A stretch of DNA of 64,000 nucleotides from Molanna angustata (taxonomy: Eukaryota > Arthropoda > Insecta > Trichoptera > Molannidae). The notes under the pieces are model-generated. The model made no database searches. It was not told where the DNA came from and saw only the letters and a program-made list of their open reading frames with translations. Shown here piece after piece: positions 12,110-22,987 of the stretch (position 1 is the first letter of the stretch; each line of letters opens with the position of its first letter). The stretch is taken from positions 12,175,607 to 12,239,606 of the forward strand of contig OY754968.1 in the NCBI GenBank assembly GCA_963576475.1. The letters run 5' to 3'. A program made the translations under genes and the position numbers.

Positions 12110-14000
12110 TATTTTATTTTGTTTATTTTCATACATTCATCGCGGCATTTTCCACCGTGTGGGGTAAGGAGAGACATGTGAGCACTATGGAACACTATTC
12201 TAAGCCAGTGCTTCAGAGCTTGTTATGTTGTCTATGTTGATAATTTAAAAAACATCTGAGGGTTCATAAAAATTAATTCACTTATTTAAATTCCACAAGT
12301 TTTTCCTTTACATCTTTATTTATGAATATTATTGTTTGTAAGTAAGTATGCTTGTATGATTGTATGTACTGTATGCGTTCCTAAACCATTTATCCGATTG
12401 TAAACTTTAGTGAATTGTCCAGCGTATTCCCGGAACGGTTTCTGGATTATTTTTTCTTCTTCTTCTACATCGTGTATTTTGTCTTTTGACATTTTAATGT
12501 GAACTATCCTGGAAGGTCCAACTGTCCTTCCATCTCTTCGCGGGTCTTTGGGTTAAGTATTTCTGTCTTTCCAATTTTGACAATTCAACTGTCGTCCATG
12601 CATTTGACGTGGTCTCAACTGCCCAAAGCAGTAAACCTCGGCAGCTCCAAGAGATTTTATCAAGATTTCATATGATTTCCAGAGAAAATAAATAAATTTG
12701 TGTAGCGTTGAAAAATTATCTTGTTTTAGAATATGTAATCTCGGGTAAACAGATTAAAAAGAAACAGTCAAATTGTGTGAGTTGATTGAAATCAGTAATT
12801 ACCAAGACTTGAGATATTTTGACTTTTTTTGAATACAGAAAATAATTAATTCAGCGCTTGATCAATGCACAAGACTTATTCTTATCACATTGATTTCGTT
12901 CCAATTCACAAGTATCGTCGTGACGTATTCGATATCGTGAGGAATTACATATCATGACTCTCTCTCACCTAGAGCCAGGAACCAGGAGCAGTAAGTTACA
13001 TTCATTGTACCTACAGTAGGTATTTATGTATAAACATGTGCGAACACGGCTGACATACGTAAACGTAGAAAACAAGAAATTACCGCATATCACTTGCATG
13101 CGAATAGCATAGATTTATGATACAGTGTTGTGACTGGCGCACTGGTGTCTATATTATTTGTTACTCAGGCCATGTAAAATGGCCCATCTGACTGGCCTTA
13201 GTTTGAATCAATTGTACTTCTGTTGTATTCAATCCTCTAAAATCGATATCTTTGCTGTTTACATCCAATTAACATCGGATTTCACGTGATGTTTGATTTT
13301 CGTTTTGATGTTGATAATATATGGAACTGTGAAGAACGTCTGTCAATCTTTTATTGTAGCATTGAGTGATTTGTTTTTTGTAATAAATGGAAAATGATAT
13401 TTGAATGTTTTAGAAGTAACTGTGTGAGTATCTTACCTATCTGAAGAAGGCATTGAAGGTAATCAAAACGAAAAGAAAATGTAATAAACACGCGTTTGAT
13501 AGAATCCCAAATCCCTCCACAGTAAAGTAGGAAAAGATAATAATATATTATTATCCTTATAATAATTACTATCATTTCTCTACTTCAGCATGATCTCAAA
13601 GAATTTCCCATAAAGCCATATTTATTACATATACAGGTATCACAAAATCTTAACAATTACATCGAGAAAAAAGATCAAAAGGCTTAAAAAAAGGGCTATA
13701 AAAATCTTCAATTGTATCAACCACAAATTCTTGATAGTAAATTATGTATATTTCATACCGCACAAGGGCGAATTCGAGGGAGAAAACGGAGTATCGGCAA
13801 GAAGATCTCATGGGTCTTCAAATTACGAGAATGGAAGGGAATAAAGTCGTGAAGGAACTGTTTTGAACCGCTGGATGTAGAGAGACGTTGAAGGGATCCT
13901 AACAAGACACGATTAGGTGAAGATATTAATTTCAAATTAATCATAAACCTGTTTTCTATTAAAAAAATATAACTTTGTATGTAATATAGGAAATCACATA
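12110..14000. other. Unassigned stretch
   Basis: No gene recognised. 12440-12660 is slightly less AT-rich and on the minus strand has a GAAGAAGAAGAA run like a LINE tail, but no motif that I can defend. Short frames at 13351-13575 and 13753-13944 look random. Confidence 0.35.
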
Positions 14001-14009
14001 TATTGGATA

Positions 14010-14053
14010 CTGGCGAGTTTTTTTGCCACTAGGCAACTTCTTAAAACTACCCA
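14010..14053 (-). repeat. LINE 3' UTR hairpin motif (copy 1)
   Basis: GGCGAGTTTTTTTGCCAC followed by TAGGCAACTTCTTAAAACTAC: a decayed copy of the GCAGGTTTATTGCC..GGCAATT.CTTCCAACCAACC motif found at eight other places here. Confidence 0.45.
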
Positions 14054-14672
14054 GATAATGTTTTGTTTAATGTAAAAATATACTCAGTTAAGCATTGGTC
14101 ATTCTCGTTTTCATATAATTTTATTAGTAGAAAAATGTTGATATACAAGTTGGATCTTGATGTCCGGAAGAATTTAAGATATAATATATTCTTGGAAATT
14201 CAACCCAAGTAATCATTGAAAAATCTTATTGTTAAAGATCCATTATACACAACTTAATAGAAAAACCAATGTATCATTGTAACTAATATGAAAAGTTAAA
14301 TGGAATTAATTTACAATTATATTATTATTAGTTATCATAAAAACTTCCTTATATATCCCATAGCTCTGATATGAAATGGATAACAACTAAATGTAAAGGT
14401 TGATTCACATCGTACAGGAACGGAAATATTCGACCCGACCAATACCGGCTATTAGCATCACCACCAGAAAACTTATTTACCTTTCCGTGTTGATTAGGAG
14501 GCAAGTACTACCTCGAATTAGGCACTAATTAATTAAACTAAAAACTCGTGTATATTTACAGTTTTATAATACATTATAGCATATCAGTAGGTAGGTACTT
14601 ATGAATGTTTTAAAATGTGACCGACATTCTTGAGGTTTTTTTCTAATTTTTATCTGATATATATCGTAACAG

Positions 14673-14834
14673 CCCCCCTAGATAACATGCCATTTAAGCT
14701 AAGCGTTATATCGCTAAGCGATAGTAAATGTATGGAATTGGTGGCTATGACATCACGTGACAGCCACCAATTTCATACATTTCTATCGCTTAGCGATATA
14801 AGGCTTAGCTTTAATGACATGTTGTCTAGGGGGG
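14673..14834. mobile_element. Hairpin MITE with CCCCCCTAGA termini
   Basis: A 162-bp near-perfect inverted repeat with arms of about 78 bp. Left: CCCCCCTAGATAACATG ... TATCGCTAAGCGATAG ... GGAATTGGTGGCT. Right: AGCCACCAATTT ... CTATCGCTTAGCGATA ... CATGTTGTCTAGGGGGG. Each arm itself contains a short palindrome around CGCTAAGCG. There is no coding content; the 80-codon frame across it is an accident. I could not define a TSD with confidence. Confidence 0.85.
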
Positions 14835-14879
14835 CAGGTTTCTCGTTTGACTTCTTTGTCCGAGTTTTATAGATTCGAA

Positions 14880-15915
14880 TATTTGCAGAAAAGTAGCGGA
14901 ATTCATGCAATTACTGTGGCTAAATATGTTGTTTAATAAGAAAATTCAAATGTAGATAGATTATACATAACACAAGAAAAATCTTTATTATAAAAAATAC
15001 TTTTTCTTGCGTAGAACTGAATTGTATATATCTTAATAAATTCTACTGGTGTCTATATAAAATATTTTTGTCGATATAATTGTTATGCGCTCTATTGGAA
15101 TTAAAAATTAGACAAACTCTTTTCTCCAATACGTATCCATGAGAATATTATTTGATGTACAAGAAATATCTTAATCAAAAAACTTTTTATTTAATCTCAG
15201 GTTTTTACTATTTACTTCTTTGTAAAATAAAATACACCTGCATGTTCATTTTATCTCATGATTTATTAATTTTTGTTAGGAAAAATATGAAAATGATTTC
15301 ATATTATGAATTCAATTCATCATAGATATACATACCTACAATATAGTATCAGTCAAAGTGACATTTTCTTTGTGATTATTTAACATGTAATTTTTCATGC
15401 TAATATATTAATCGCAGAAAAATATTAATGAAACGAGGCTATGGCCGTATGATATCTATAAATGGCAAATCAATAAATAAATCAAATTACGTTTAATGTT
15501 AGATAAAAAAATACCATAGTGGAGGTCTACCGGTATAGTAAAGCTAAATCACACTAAAAAGTTGAGCCACGATATATTTTACCTCAGCGATCTATCAATA
15601 TTAGCATAGTACCTACAAACAAGATTAAGCTATCAGTCTATGTATGTAGTCTGAACAATGTGAAATGTTCCTGAATTGTATATCGTAAAAAAATATAATA
15701 AACTCATATTGCTCATGACTTCATACACGAGTCTAGCAAAAATTAAATGCGTGCGTCTTGTGATATTACAAGAAATATAATTTTGTTTGCAAGATCTTTA
15801 AAAACCATTTTAGATTGCATAACATATGAATCACCCTGGTCTTTTGATCTTGTATTTATTTCCTCACTTGTGACAATAATATTCAGATGAAAATGATAAA
15901 ATGTTTATTCAATTT
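14880..15915. other. Unassigned AT-rich stretch
   Basis: No repeat or gene recognised. Confidence 0.35.
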
Positions 15916-15920
15916 TCGTA

Positions 15921-16100
15921 GGTGGAGGCAGAGGGGCTAGAGCACTGGGTTAGTAATCCAGTGGTCGCAATTTCGAATTAGTCCTGCCACGACTGATGTT
16001 ATCTTATAGCACAAGCATTTGTCATTAATTTAGGAAATGTATGAGGATGTTTATGAACTTGTCACAAGGACATATTCATTCTCTTTTCTAATAAGTAGAG
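15921..16100 (+). repeat. SINE-B, copy 2
   Basis: Head GGTGGAGGCAGAGGGGCTAG, then AGCACTGGGTTAGTAATCCA and CCTGCCACGACTGATG; body CTTATAGCACAAGCATTTG, GGAAATGTATGAGGATGTTT, CACAAGGACATATTCATTC. The B box is disrupted (TTTCGAATTAGTCC), so internal promoter activity is doubtful. Confidence 0.8.
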
Positions 16101-16127
16101 GATCCGAATTAGAAACAACTTGAACCT

Positions 16128-16359
16128 ATCTGTTTAATGGATAAAAAGTATTTTATATCAAATTTAGTATTTCAAAAAATATATCGCGAGTGGGTTGGCT
16201 AAAAATTATAATATGAATTTTTGTCATCATCAAAAAATATCATTTTTGAATTTTAAATGATTCATAATAGTCTGTCTAGGAATTATTTTGGTAACCCACT
16301 CGCGATATATTTTTTAACATACTAAATATGATGAAATACTTTTCATCCATTAAACAGAT
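16128..16359. mobile_element. Foldback element, 232 bp
   Basis: Two inverted arms of about 80 bp. Left: ATCTGTTTAATGGATAAAAA ... AATATATCGCGAGTGGGTT. Right: AACCCACTCGCGATATATTT ... CATCCATTAAACAGAT. The loop is about 70 bp and AT-rich. No protein. It starts about 30 bp after the SINE-B copy. Confidence 0.8.
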
Positions 16360-17440
16360 GTGTGCAGGTCGATTTCAATTTGGATCTTGGACTTTAACTC
16401 TTTGGATTATTCAAGACTATTCAAGAGTTCTTATTTGTTAAAGCATATCGGTCAATGTGTGTTATATTAAGTTCCGTTGTACTGATTTATCTTTTTAGCA
16501 CTTGATGTTTTGCTTTGGAGTCTTTTGGACTCTTATGTTTTTCATTTTTTCTCAAAGTTCTGCAATTTTCGCTCTGTTTGGGTTTTGTGCTTTCAGGATT
16601 TAAGAGTTTAAAGTTTTTCATATTTTCTCAGAGTTCTTCTAGCGGGTCATTTATTATTCCCATTATCCATTTTTGGTTCTTGAATTTGAAATATAATTTA
16701 ATATTTAAGTTATGAGTCAAACCGGATTTAGAAATAAGTAAGTCCTTTGTTTTAATAAATAAATATTGAATATTGCAGTGTCGTGCGATCTAGCTTTATG
16801 TATTAGCACTCGGTAACATAGGTACGAGAAATAATATAAAGTCGTTTATGTTTACCTAATCCGATTTGGTTATGATATCTTATGAAGTCTGTCATTATGG
16901 ACTGTCGCTTAATATGTTGTACTTAGTTATGCAACGATTTCTTGAGGCATTAGGGTGTTATATTAGTATAATTGTTATTTTATGAAAATTCTGTCAAATT
17001 GTAGGATCAAAACAGCTGAGACAGGAGTGTTGTTATTATCAAAAGAGTTTCAACACAAAAATAAGGTTAGGCATGGTCATGAGAACCTCAGCACTAACTA
17101 TAAAAAGACGAATGGACCAAAATAAAAAGAATTTCTCCCAGTACTGGTAACTTAGGACTGATGTACATATTTAATTATTGGTTTGTAGAGGAATGACGAT
17201 GGTTCAGGAATGGATGACAACAGCTTGAAGAACAAGTCAAATTGTTGTATTTATTTCCACAATTTTAAACGTTTTTTCACAATTATTTTGACATGATTTT
17301 TTTAAATAGTATCACCTATTAGTGGATACCTACCTATCTACTTTGAAATTCTTCATGCTGTTTTTGTGTAGGTACTTGGAGGAGTTGGAGGTACTATCAA
17401 ATTTTACTTCACCTGATACAAAAGTGCATTAACATCCTTC
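16360..17440. other. Unassigned stretch
   Basis: No gene or known repeat recognised. The 66-codon frame at 16515-16715 is rich in Phe/Leu/Ser, as random T-rich DNA gives. Confidence 0.35.
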
Positions 17441-18303
17441 TGCCTTCGTGGCTCAGTTGGTTGGGTATCTGACTGCTGATCCAAAGGTCCCGGGTTCGAT
17501 TCCCGGTGGAGACACACTTTTAAATTATGTTTTCAGTCTGGCTCTGTGAGACGATTAATATCGTAAGTCTCCAGAATGTGGCAACTTGTTATTGGGTGCG
17601 TGTTAAATAAATATTTGACATAGTACCTGTTAGTTGCGGCAGGGGCTAGGTTTCGGCCATAGGGGCCTAGCCAGTAAAGTTGAGGGTGGCTGCAGCCCCT
17701 CCCTAGGATTCTGGGCAACAGGTCAGTGCCCTCTTCAATTCTTACCTATGGAAGAGCAGGGCAGACGCCTTAATGCCTCGCTCGGCGGTGACTCATCAAA
17801 CGTGGCGATGAGTAAGTCTGCATCATCGGGCGATGGAAATCGAAGCACTGAAAGTACTGTCCGGTGGTGTACCTGAAATTCGCCAACATGAGTTCTAAGG
17901 GGTGGAGAAGCCCCCCGTGATGATTGGTCGGCACGACCCACTCGACGGTACCCGAGTTGATTACGAGACAGGTGCAGCTAACGCTGCGCCTGGTGTGGAA
18001 ATCGAAGAACTGAAAGTACTACGGGCGTGGCGAAGGCTCCTTGTGGCAGTCTGTTGTTCGTGAAGCTGCTGGGAGGGTAACCCCTGCTATGATTCACGGG
18101 CCTTCACGAGTGTGGTTGGACTCTTAGTGGCAGTGGTATGAAATATGCATGGTGGTAGTTCTTGTTTCGTCCGACGAGCAGCCGCTCCGGGGATGAACAG
18201 AACACATAGTTCTATAACGTTCCCTATGGAGTGGGGTAGGTGACTGCGAGTTTTCCTCTCTGTTAGTTGCCCGAGAAGCTATATTAAATAAATAAATAAA
18301 TAT
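17441..18303 (+). repeat. SINE-A copy split by a 622-bp insertion
   Basis: 5' part 17441-17637: GCCTTCGTGGCTCAGTTGG, perfect B box GGTTCGATTCC (17493-17503), GTGGCAACTTGTTATTGGG, GACATAGTACCTGTTAGTTGC. The SINE resumes at 18260-18303 with CTGTTAGTTGCCCGAGAAGC and ends in an ATTAAATAAATAAATAAAT tail. The 11-bp sequence CTGTTAGTTGC is present at both breakpoints. Other copies read straight through this point, so the interruption is real. Confidence 0.88.
17638..18259. mobile_element. GC-rich 622-bp insertion with an 11-bp TSD, class unknown
   Basis: Clearly richer in G+C than its surroundings. Flanked by CTGTTAGTTGC at 17627-17637 and 18260-18270. It has no terminal inverted repeat and no A-rich or microsatellite tail at either end. 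It carries an internal repeated phrase (GGAAATCGAAG.ACTGAAAGTACT at about 17835 and 17998). Its last ~60 bp (CTATAACGTTCCCTATGGAG) resembles 24841-24900, so it belongs to a dispersed family, perhaps a LINE untranslated region. An 80-codon frame begins just upstream at 17634 (to 17876), but I cannot assign it. Confidence 0.7.
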
Positions 18304-18424
18304 GTAAATGATTCCTTATTTAATGACAACATTTGTTTATAAAAAATTGGTATACTTACTTACTTCTATTTTAATTATGTACCTGTATTATAAAAAGAGT
18401 ATTTACATTAATGTAATCAGTACG

Positions 18425-18500
18425 TTGCGTTGCACATCCACACACCTGTCGCCAGTTACCCCACATTGTGGAATATGCCGTAAATGTATGTATGTAATGT
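18425..18500 (+). repeat. Short dispersed repeat with a TGTA/ATGT tail
   Basis: CACACACCTGTCGCCAGTTAC, CCCACATTGTGGAATATGCC, then ATGTATGTATGTA. The same phrase is found twice in tandem at 27722-27866. The tetranucleotide tail suggests the 3' end of a retroelement. Confidence 0.6.
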
Positions 18501-18514
18501 TACCAGGAGTTGTC

Positions 18515-19600
18515 AACCTTTGAAGAAGTAAAGAAAAATTGACCAAAACCCATTTGTTTACAAACATGCCCAACATGTCACTCAGAATGATTCAAACAGC
18601 TAAATCATAATCCGCAAACCTTCCTCTACTAATCCGAAAATTGTCAAAATGTTTGCCGATACCTATAGTTAGGTACCTACTTACATACCAATATGCTGTG
18701 AGATATTTGATTTTTTTCTTGTTCCTATTTTTTCAAAATTAAATAAATCACGACGTGACATATCTTTCATCTTATTAAAATAAATCAAACAATCAACCAC
18801 TAAAAATGGCTGCCTTGCAATGATCTCACATACTATAAGACGTCAATTATACATTCAATTGAACGTTATACATTATAAGAACCTACTTCTTCACCATATT
18901 CTACATTCACAGCTAACATTAGGTATACGACAACATTGTAGAATGAACACGATAAATGAAACACATCAACAATAATTACTTATAATATAAAACTGAACGT
19001 GAGATGTAACAGAATCGCATATAACGTGCGTTATGTGCAAGAAATATTACACTGGTAAGGAATTTTTCATCTCCTTATTAATTAACGAGCATTTTGTAAC
19101 TCATGCACACGATTTCTGAACTGATAAAAGAAAAATCCATTATACGATTTCAAAGTAACTATATTCGACCGCTTATGGTCATTAAAAATGCACGCTGTAG
19201 ATTGAACGATGCAACTTGTGCAACTTGATTTTCTATTTATGCACATTGAAAATATCATTATAAATGATATATTACTTTATAGATTTTACATGTCACTTGG
19301 TATGTTATTCCAGAAGCGACCATATTCACAGGCATTCTCAGGAGGCATATTTATTGAAGCTATGCGATAGAAATGATTGATTTGTTTATTTATTGCAACG
19401 ATTAATATTACCTGCCGATTCAAATCAATGTGATTATTATCCATTCAATATCGTGACGTAGTTTACCTACTTATTTGATTCATAAATCATACTTTAATAC
19501 TTATTATTTCTGAAGGTCAGTTTATGGCACAATTAAAAAACTTAGGTATATCGCCACCGTGGTATAAGTGTTAAAAAATCATTTAACTTCTGAAGTCTTC
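18515..19600. other. Unassigned AT-rich stretch
   Basis: Nothing recognised beyond scattered TAGGTA/TACCTA motifs. Confidence 0.35.
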
Positions 19601-19604
19601 TTTT

Positions 19605-20010
19605 ATACAGTGGCAGGTTTATTGCCAAACGACAATTACTTCCAACCAACCAGAATTTATGATCATATTAAATACTATGTACAGTATGGCAATAAGGTGA
19701 CATAAATAATATACAATAAAGATTATCAAGAAAACAGAAGAAAAGCTAAAAAAGGACAAAAAACAGATCGAATATAATAACAGTTCATAGTAATGAAAAT
19801 GAGGAGGAGGAGAGGAAAATGAAATCAGGTATTATCTGATATATGTTTACGCTTTAGCCTTTTTATGTTCAATGAGATAGCCGACCTAATATCAGGACTT
19901 AAGACTATTCCATTGCCTCGCTGATTGTACTTCTAATGAAGAGTAATTATTTGTAATAATTTCTCAAGAAATTCTTCCTTCTCTGGACTAGAAAGGAACT
20001 GATTAGATTG
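19605..20010 (-). repeat. LINE 3' UTR-type repeat (hairpin motif family)
   Basis: Begins with GGCAGGTTTATTGCCAAAC and TACTTCCAACCAACCAG at 19610-19655, then TATGGCAATAAGGTGACAT and an A/G-rich run ending in GGAGGAGGAGAGG. 19672-19845 closely matches 40990-41165. The right end (CCATTGCCTCGCTGATTGTA) matches 33335-33360 after its own hairpin motif. Read on the minus strand, the order fits the end of a LINE frame followed by its 3' UTR. Confidence 0.6.
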
Positions 20011-20159
20011 ACATTAAGCTTGTTCTTGTGAAAATTTTGAAATATAGATATTTATGTGTTATCACGGGGTTCACAATTATAAAAACCAAGCAATGAAAGA
20101 GTTCTTAAATTGTTAAGAATTAATATTCAAAAAATATATTTTCAAATAGCAGTAAGAAA

Positions 20160-20240
20160 ACCTTCTGAAAATCGAACCTTGGTTTTTGGGACATAGCTGA
20201 AGTCAAACCGGCTGAACTACCACTACCTACGGGCAATCAA
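20160..20240 (-). repeat. Possible tRNA-like SINE remnant
   Basis: AAAATCGAACCTTGGTTTTT resembles a reversed B box, and GGCTGAACTACCACTAC a reversed A-box region. Decayed; family not assignable. Confidence 0.3.
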
Positions 20241-20804
20241 CATGATACTATAAAATAATTTAATGAAACTTTCAATGAGGCATTCCATTACGTCAAAACA
20301 TATTTTGATTTATATAAAGCAGAGTAATTTGACAGGACCCTAATGAATATATTATTTGATTTGGTGTATTTTTTCCAAGTCAGATTCCACGATTGGTATT
20401 TGCACATTCCTTCCGTTGGTTGGATGATGTGACGACATCATATGGCGCCTAACAAAGAAACGGGACGAAGACCACTTATCATAAGAATTTGAGGATGATT
20501 CCCGCCATCCCTCATCTCTCTCTCTTGGATCGTCAAAACGCCGGACAAATCGGGTACAGTATGGCTGAAACAATTTAAAATATTCTAATTAAAAATATAT
20601 GAATTATTATTATTTATATTGCACACGGCGTTCGCAGACTAATAATACTTCTTCGAAAGAATAGCCAGGTCGATGCGTACCTAAATTTGTGAATGATTTT
20701 TTTATCAAAGATCCCAGCAAAATAAAATGAATTAAACGCTTTGCTCTTCAATTGGGAATTATAAATCTATTTATATAATAAGTTTATCATTATTTTTAAT
20801 TGTT

Positions 20805-21068
20805 TTTCATTCTTCTTCCTTTTCGATGGATCCACAGCTAATATTAAGCACTGGCCTCCTCTTTTCGCTTGCTGATACCTTCCAGTTTTCCAAGTCTAGA
20901 AATTTGAATGCATCCTTTCAAATATCATCCTCCCATCGTAGCCTCAGTGTCCTTACATTTTTCAATATCCTGGGTGCCATTCTAAAACCATTTTTGGTAC
21001 CTACCCGTGATGATGGCATTCTTTGGACATGTCCGGACCTTCTCAGTCTGCTTAATCTTATATGAGTT
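20805..21068 (-). pseudogene. LINE ORF2 C-terminal fragment
   Basis: On the minus strand: RLRRSGHVQRMPSSRV, then LRLRWEDDI, a stop, and KDAFKFLDLENWKVSA. The GHV.RM ... RW.DD ... NW order is the usual LINE C-terminal block. It ends in a GAAGAAGAA-like tail at the left (20811-20822). Broken by one stop; the final W.. motif is degenerate. Confidence 0.65.
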
Positions 21069-21084
21069 TGGATGCTTTATAGAT

Positions 21085-21290
21085 GATATTGCACAACTCG
21101 ATTGTGGAGGAGAGCTAAACACGGCGCACCTGCTGGTGTGCCCACTCATGGGGGGGAGGCTGTAATGAAGAGGACCTCTTGGCTGCAAACAACAGGTCTT
21201 TGACGGCTGCAAGTTATTGGAAGGTGCATTTAAAGATCTGGACACGAAAACAAATGAACTCGTTGTTGAATCTAATTTTTCATGTCTTTC
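21085..21290 (+). pseudogene. LINE C-terminal fragment of another family, convergent
   Basis: LDCGGELNTAHLLVCPLM, then after a frame change NEEDLLAANNRSLTAASYWK. The CDCG....TAHLLVCP block and the following EDL..AN....A..W block form a known LINE zinc-finger tail. It lies head-to-head with the minus-strand fragment immediately to its left. Confidence 0.65.
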
Positions 21291-21477
21291 ATCATTCACT
21301 GGTCCCAAAATACAATAACCTTATTGTAAATTATTAGGTGATTGTGATTTGTTTGCTTCTCGAAAAACACAAAATAATAATTTCAATAATTATTAATATT
21401 TTTTGCGTTTGTCGACCGAGAGTTTGTTCAATACAAGCTATTTCCCGAATTCAAAAAATATTTTGTTTTGCACGATT

Positions 21478-21623
21478 AACCCTCACGATTACCCATAATA
21501 TCTTGGATATTATATGGAGTTCTATAATATCTTAAGATGTTATAGAACTCCATATGACAATTATATCCATGATATGGGTAATCACACGGGTTTTGATTTC
21601 GATGGTTGACCAGACTTGCCCCC
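21478..21623. mobile_element. Hairpin MITE, GGGGGGCAAGTC family, left end lost
   Basis: Inner arms are intact (CACGATTACCCATAATATC ... TATATGGAGTTCTATAATA and TATAGAACTCCATATGACA ... GATATGGGTAATCAC). The right terminus GACCAGACTTGCCCCC is followed by TA (21624-21625). About 35 bp of the expected left terminus is missing. Related copies: 47608-47790, 49899-50266 and 62712/63956. Confidence 0.85.
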
Positions 21624-21629
21624 TATTTC

Positions 21630-22832
21630 TTGTTTTTTTTTTCGTACATAATAAATACGCAGAGGCCAACACTATGGAAATATATTTTTGAATATGGAAT
21701 TATATTTTTATACTTATTTTATTTTATTCAAAATTCTGTACATAATATAAACACATATATTGTACACTATAATTTTGAAATGAACTAACATTATTATTAA
21801 AAAAAAAATACTTTCTTGCACATTTCGTAAGTTACGATTTTATTGACAATTTCTTCTTCTAATAAGTGTTTCAAGTCAAGAAAAACATGTTTTAGAACCA
21901 CAAAAAATATGATACATTACTTTTTAAGTAAAATCTTCGTATCGACAGCATTATCATCAAATTGAATCTGTTTTAGTGCAGAAAAAGTTATAAGAGAGAT
22001 GCAAATGATCACAATAAAGGATGCAGTGTTCGGTACTGATCAGATTATTTAAAACACGCAAAGGTGATGCCACCTAGTATTAAATTAAATATATCAATTG
22101 ATTTAGTACTAGTAGTTCATTAAATCGAAAAGCTTTATGTAATTCCGCCCCTGTGTTTGTCGTAGTTTAACTAATCAACTAATGAATACATCACGGGTGG
22201 GCAAAAATAATTCACTCACCTGTAAATACTAAATGACTTTAGTCTTAATACTTTTTGCACTATTCTATGCAATATATGTACCTATCTAGTAGGTACCTGA
22301 CTAGACAAGTTTACGTATAAAGTTTATGTTATATTTATAAAGCAACCGCATCTCTTGAAGGATCTTCATAATATTATCTTTTTTATACAAATTTTTGGTA
22401 TCGGTTCCAATTGTTATTTTTGACGAAGCGATTGATGCATAGCATACCTATTGACAAAATATAATATAATTGTTGTTCCGATGATATGCTTTGAACGAAA
22501 CGTAAACGTACCTAGTGGTAGTATTAAATATAATGTTCCTATTGAAAAATATACCTAACAAGAATTTTACAATATCAAATCATATAACGTGTTTCTCTGG
22601 GTTGGAAAATACGTATTGTGAAGAAATTTTTACAATGTGTTGCATTCGACAAGTACTTACCTACATGTGTTTATTAATAATAATTTTAAATGTTTGCAAC
22701 AATGAAAAGTGACTAGTATAAATAAATAAATAAAGAAAAATAAAGTAAGTCATCAATTCTCAATTATTTTACATACATACCTACATATATCTCAGGCGGA
22801 TTTATTTGTCAATGAATAGATCCGAGGTATGG
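21630..22832. other. Unassigned AT-rich stretch
   Basis: No gene or repeat recognised. Several 60-65 codon frames look random. Confidence 0.35.
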
Positions 22833-22844
22833 TTAGAATATTCT

Positions 22845-22947
22845 TCTTCTTCTTCTTCTTCTTCAGCCAGTTTTCATCCATTCTTGGACATAGGCCTCCC
22901 CTTTGATCCTCCACAACTCCCTGTCTTGGGCACACTGCATCCATCAT
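22845..22947 (-). mobile_element. RTE LINE, 103-bp 3' end with a 12-bp TSD
   Basis: On the minus strand it encodes CAQDRELWRIKGEAYVQEWM, KTG and stop, then a (GAA)n tail seen here as TTCTTCTTC. The EAYVQ.W end is characteristic of RTE/BovB-type ORF2. The TSD TTAGAATATTCT lies at 22833-22844 and 22948-22959. This is an extreme 5' truncation, about 25 codons plus tail. Confidence 0.88.
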
Positions 22948-22987
22948 TTAGAATATTCTAAACTATATGAATTAAATCTGAAGGAAA

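Noticed and set aside
12440..12660. LINE coding fragment on the minus strand
   Set aside because: There is a GAAGAAGAA run and a slightly protein-like patch, but none of the expected blocks (GHV.RM, RW.DD, W..L) could be found.
14630..14872. 80-codon protein
   Set aside because: It spans the hairpin MITE, so its internal pattern only reflects the inverted repeat.
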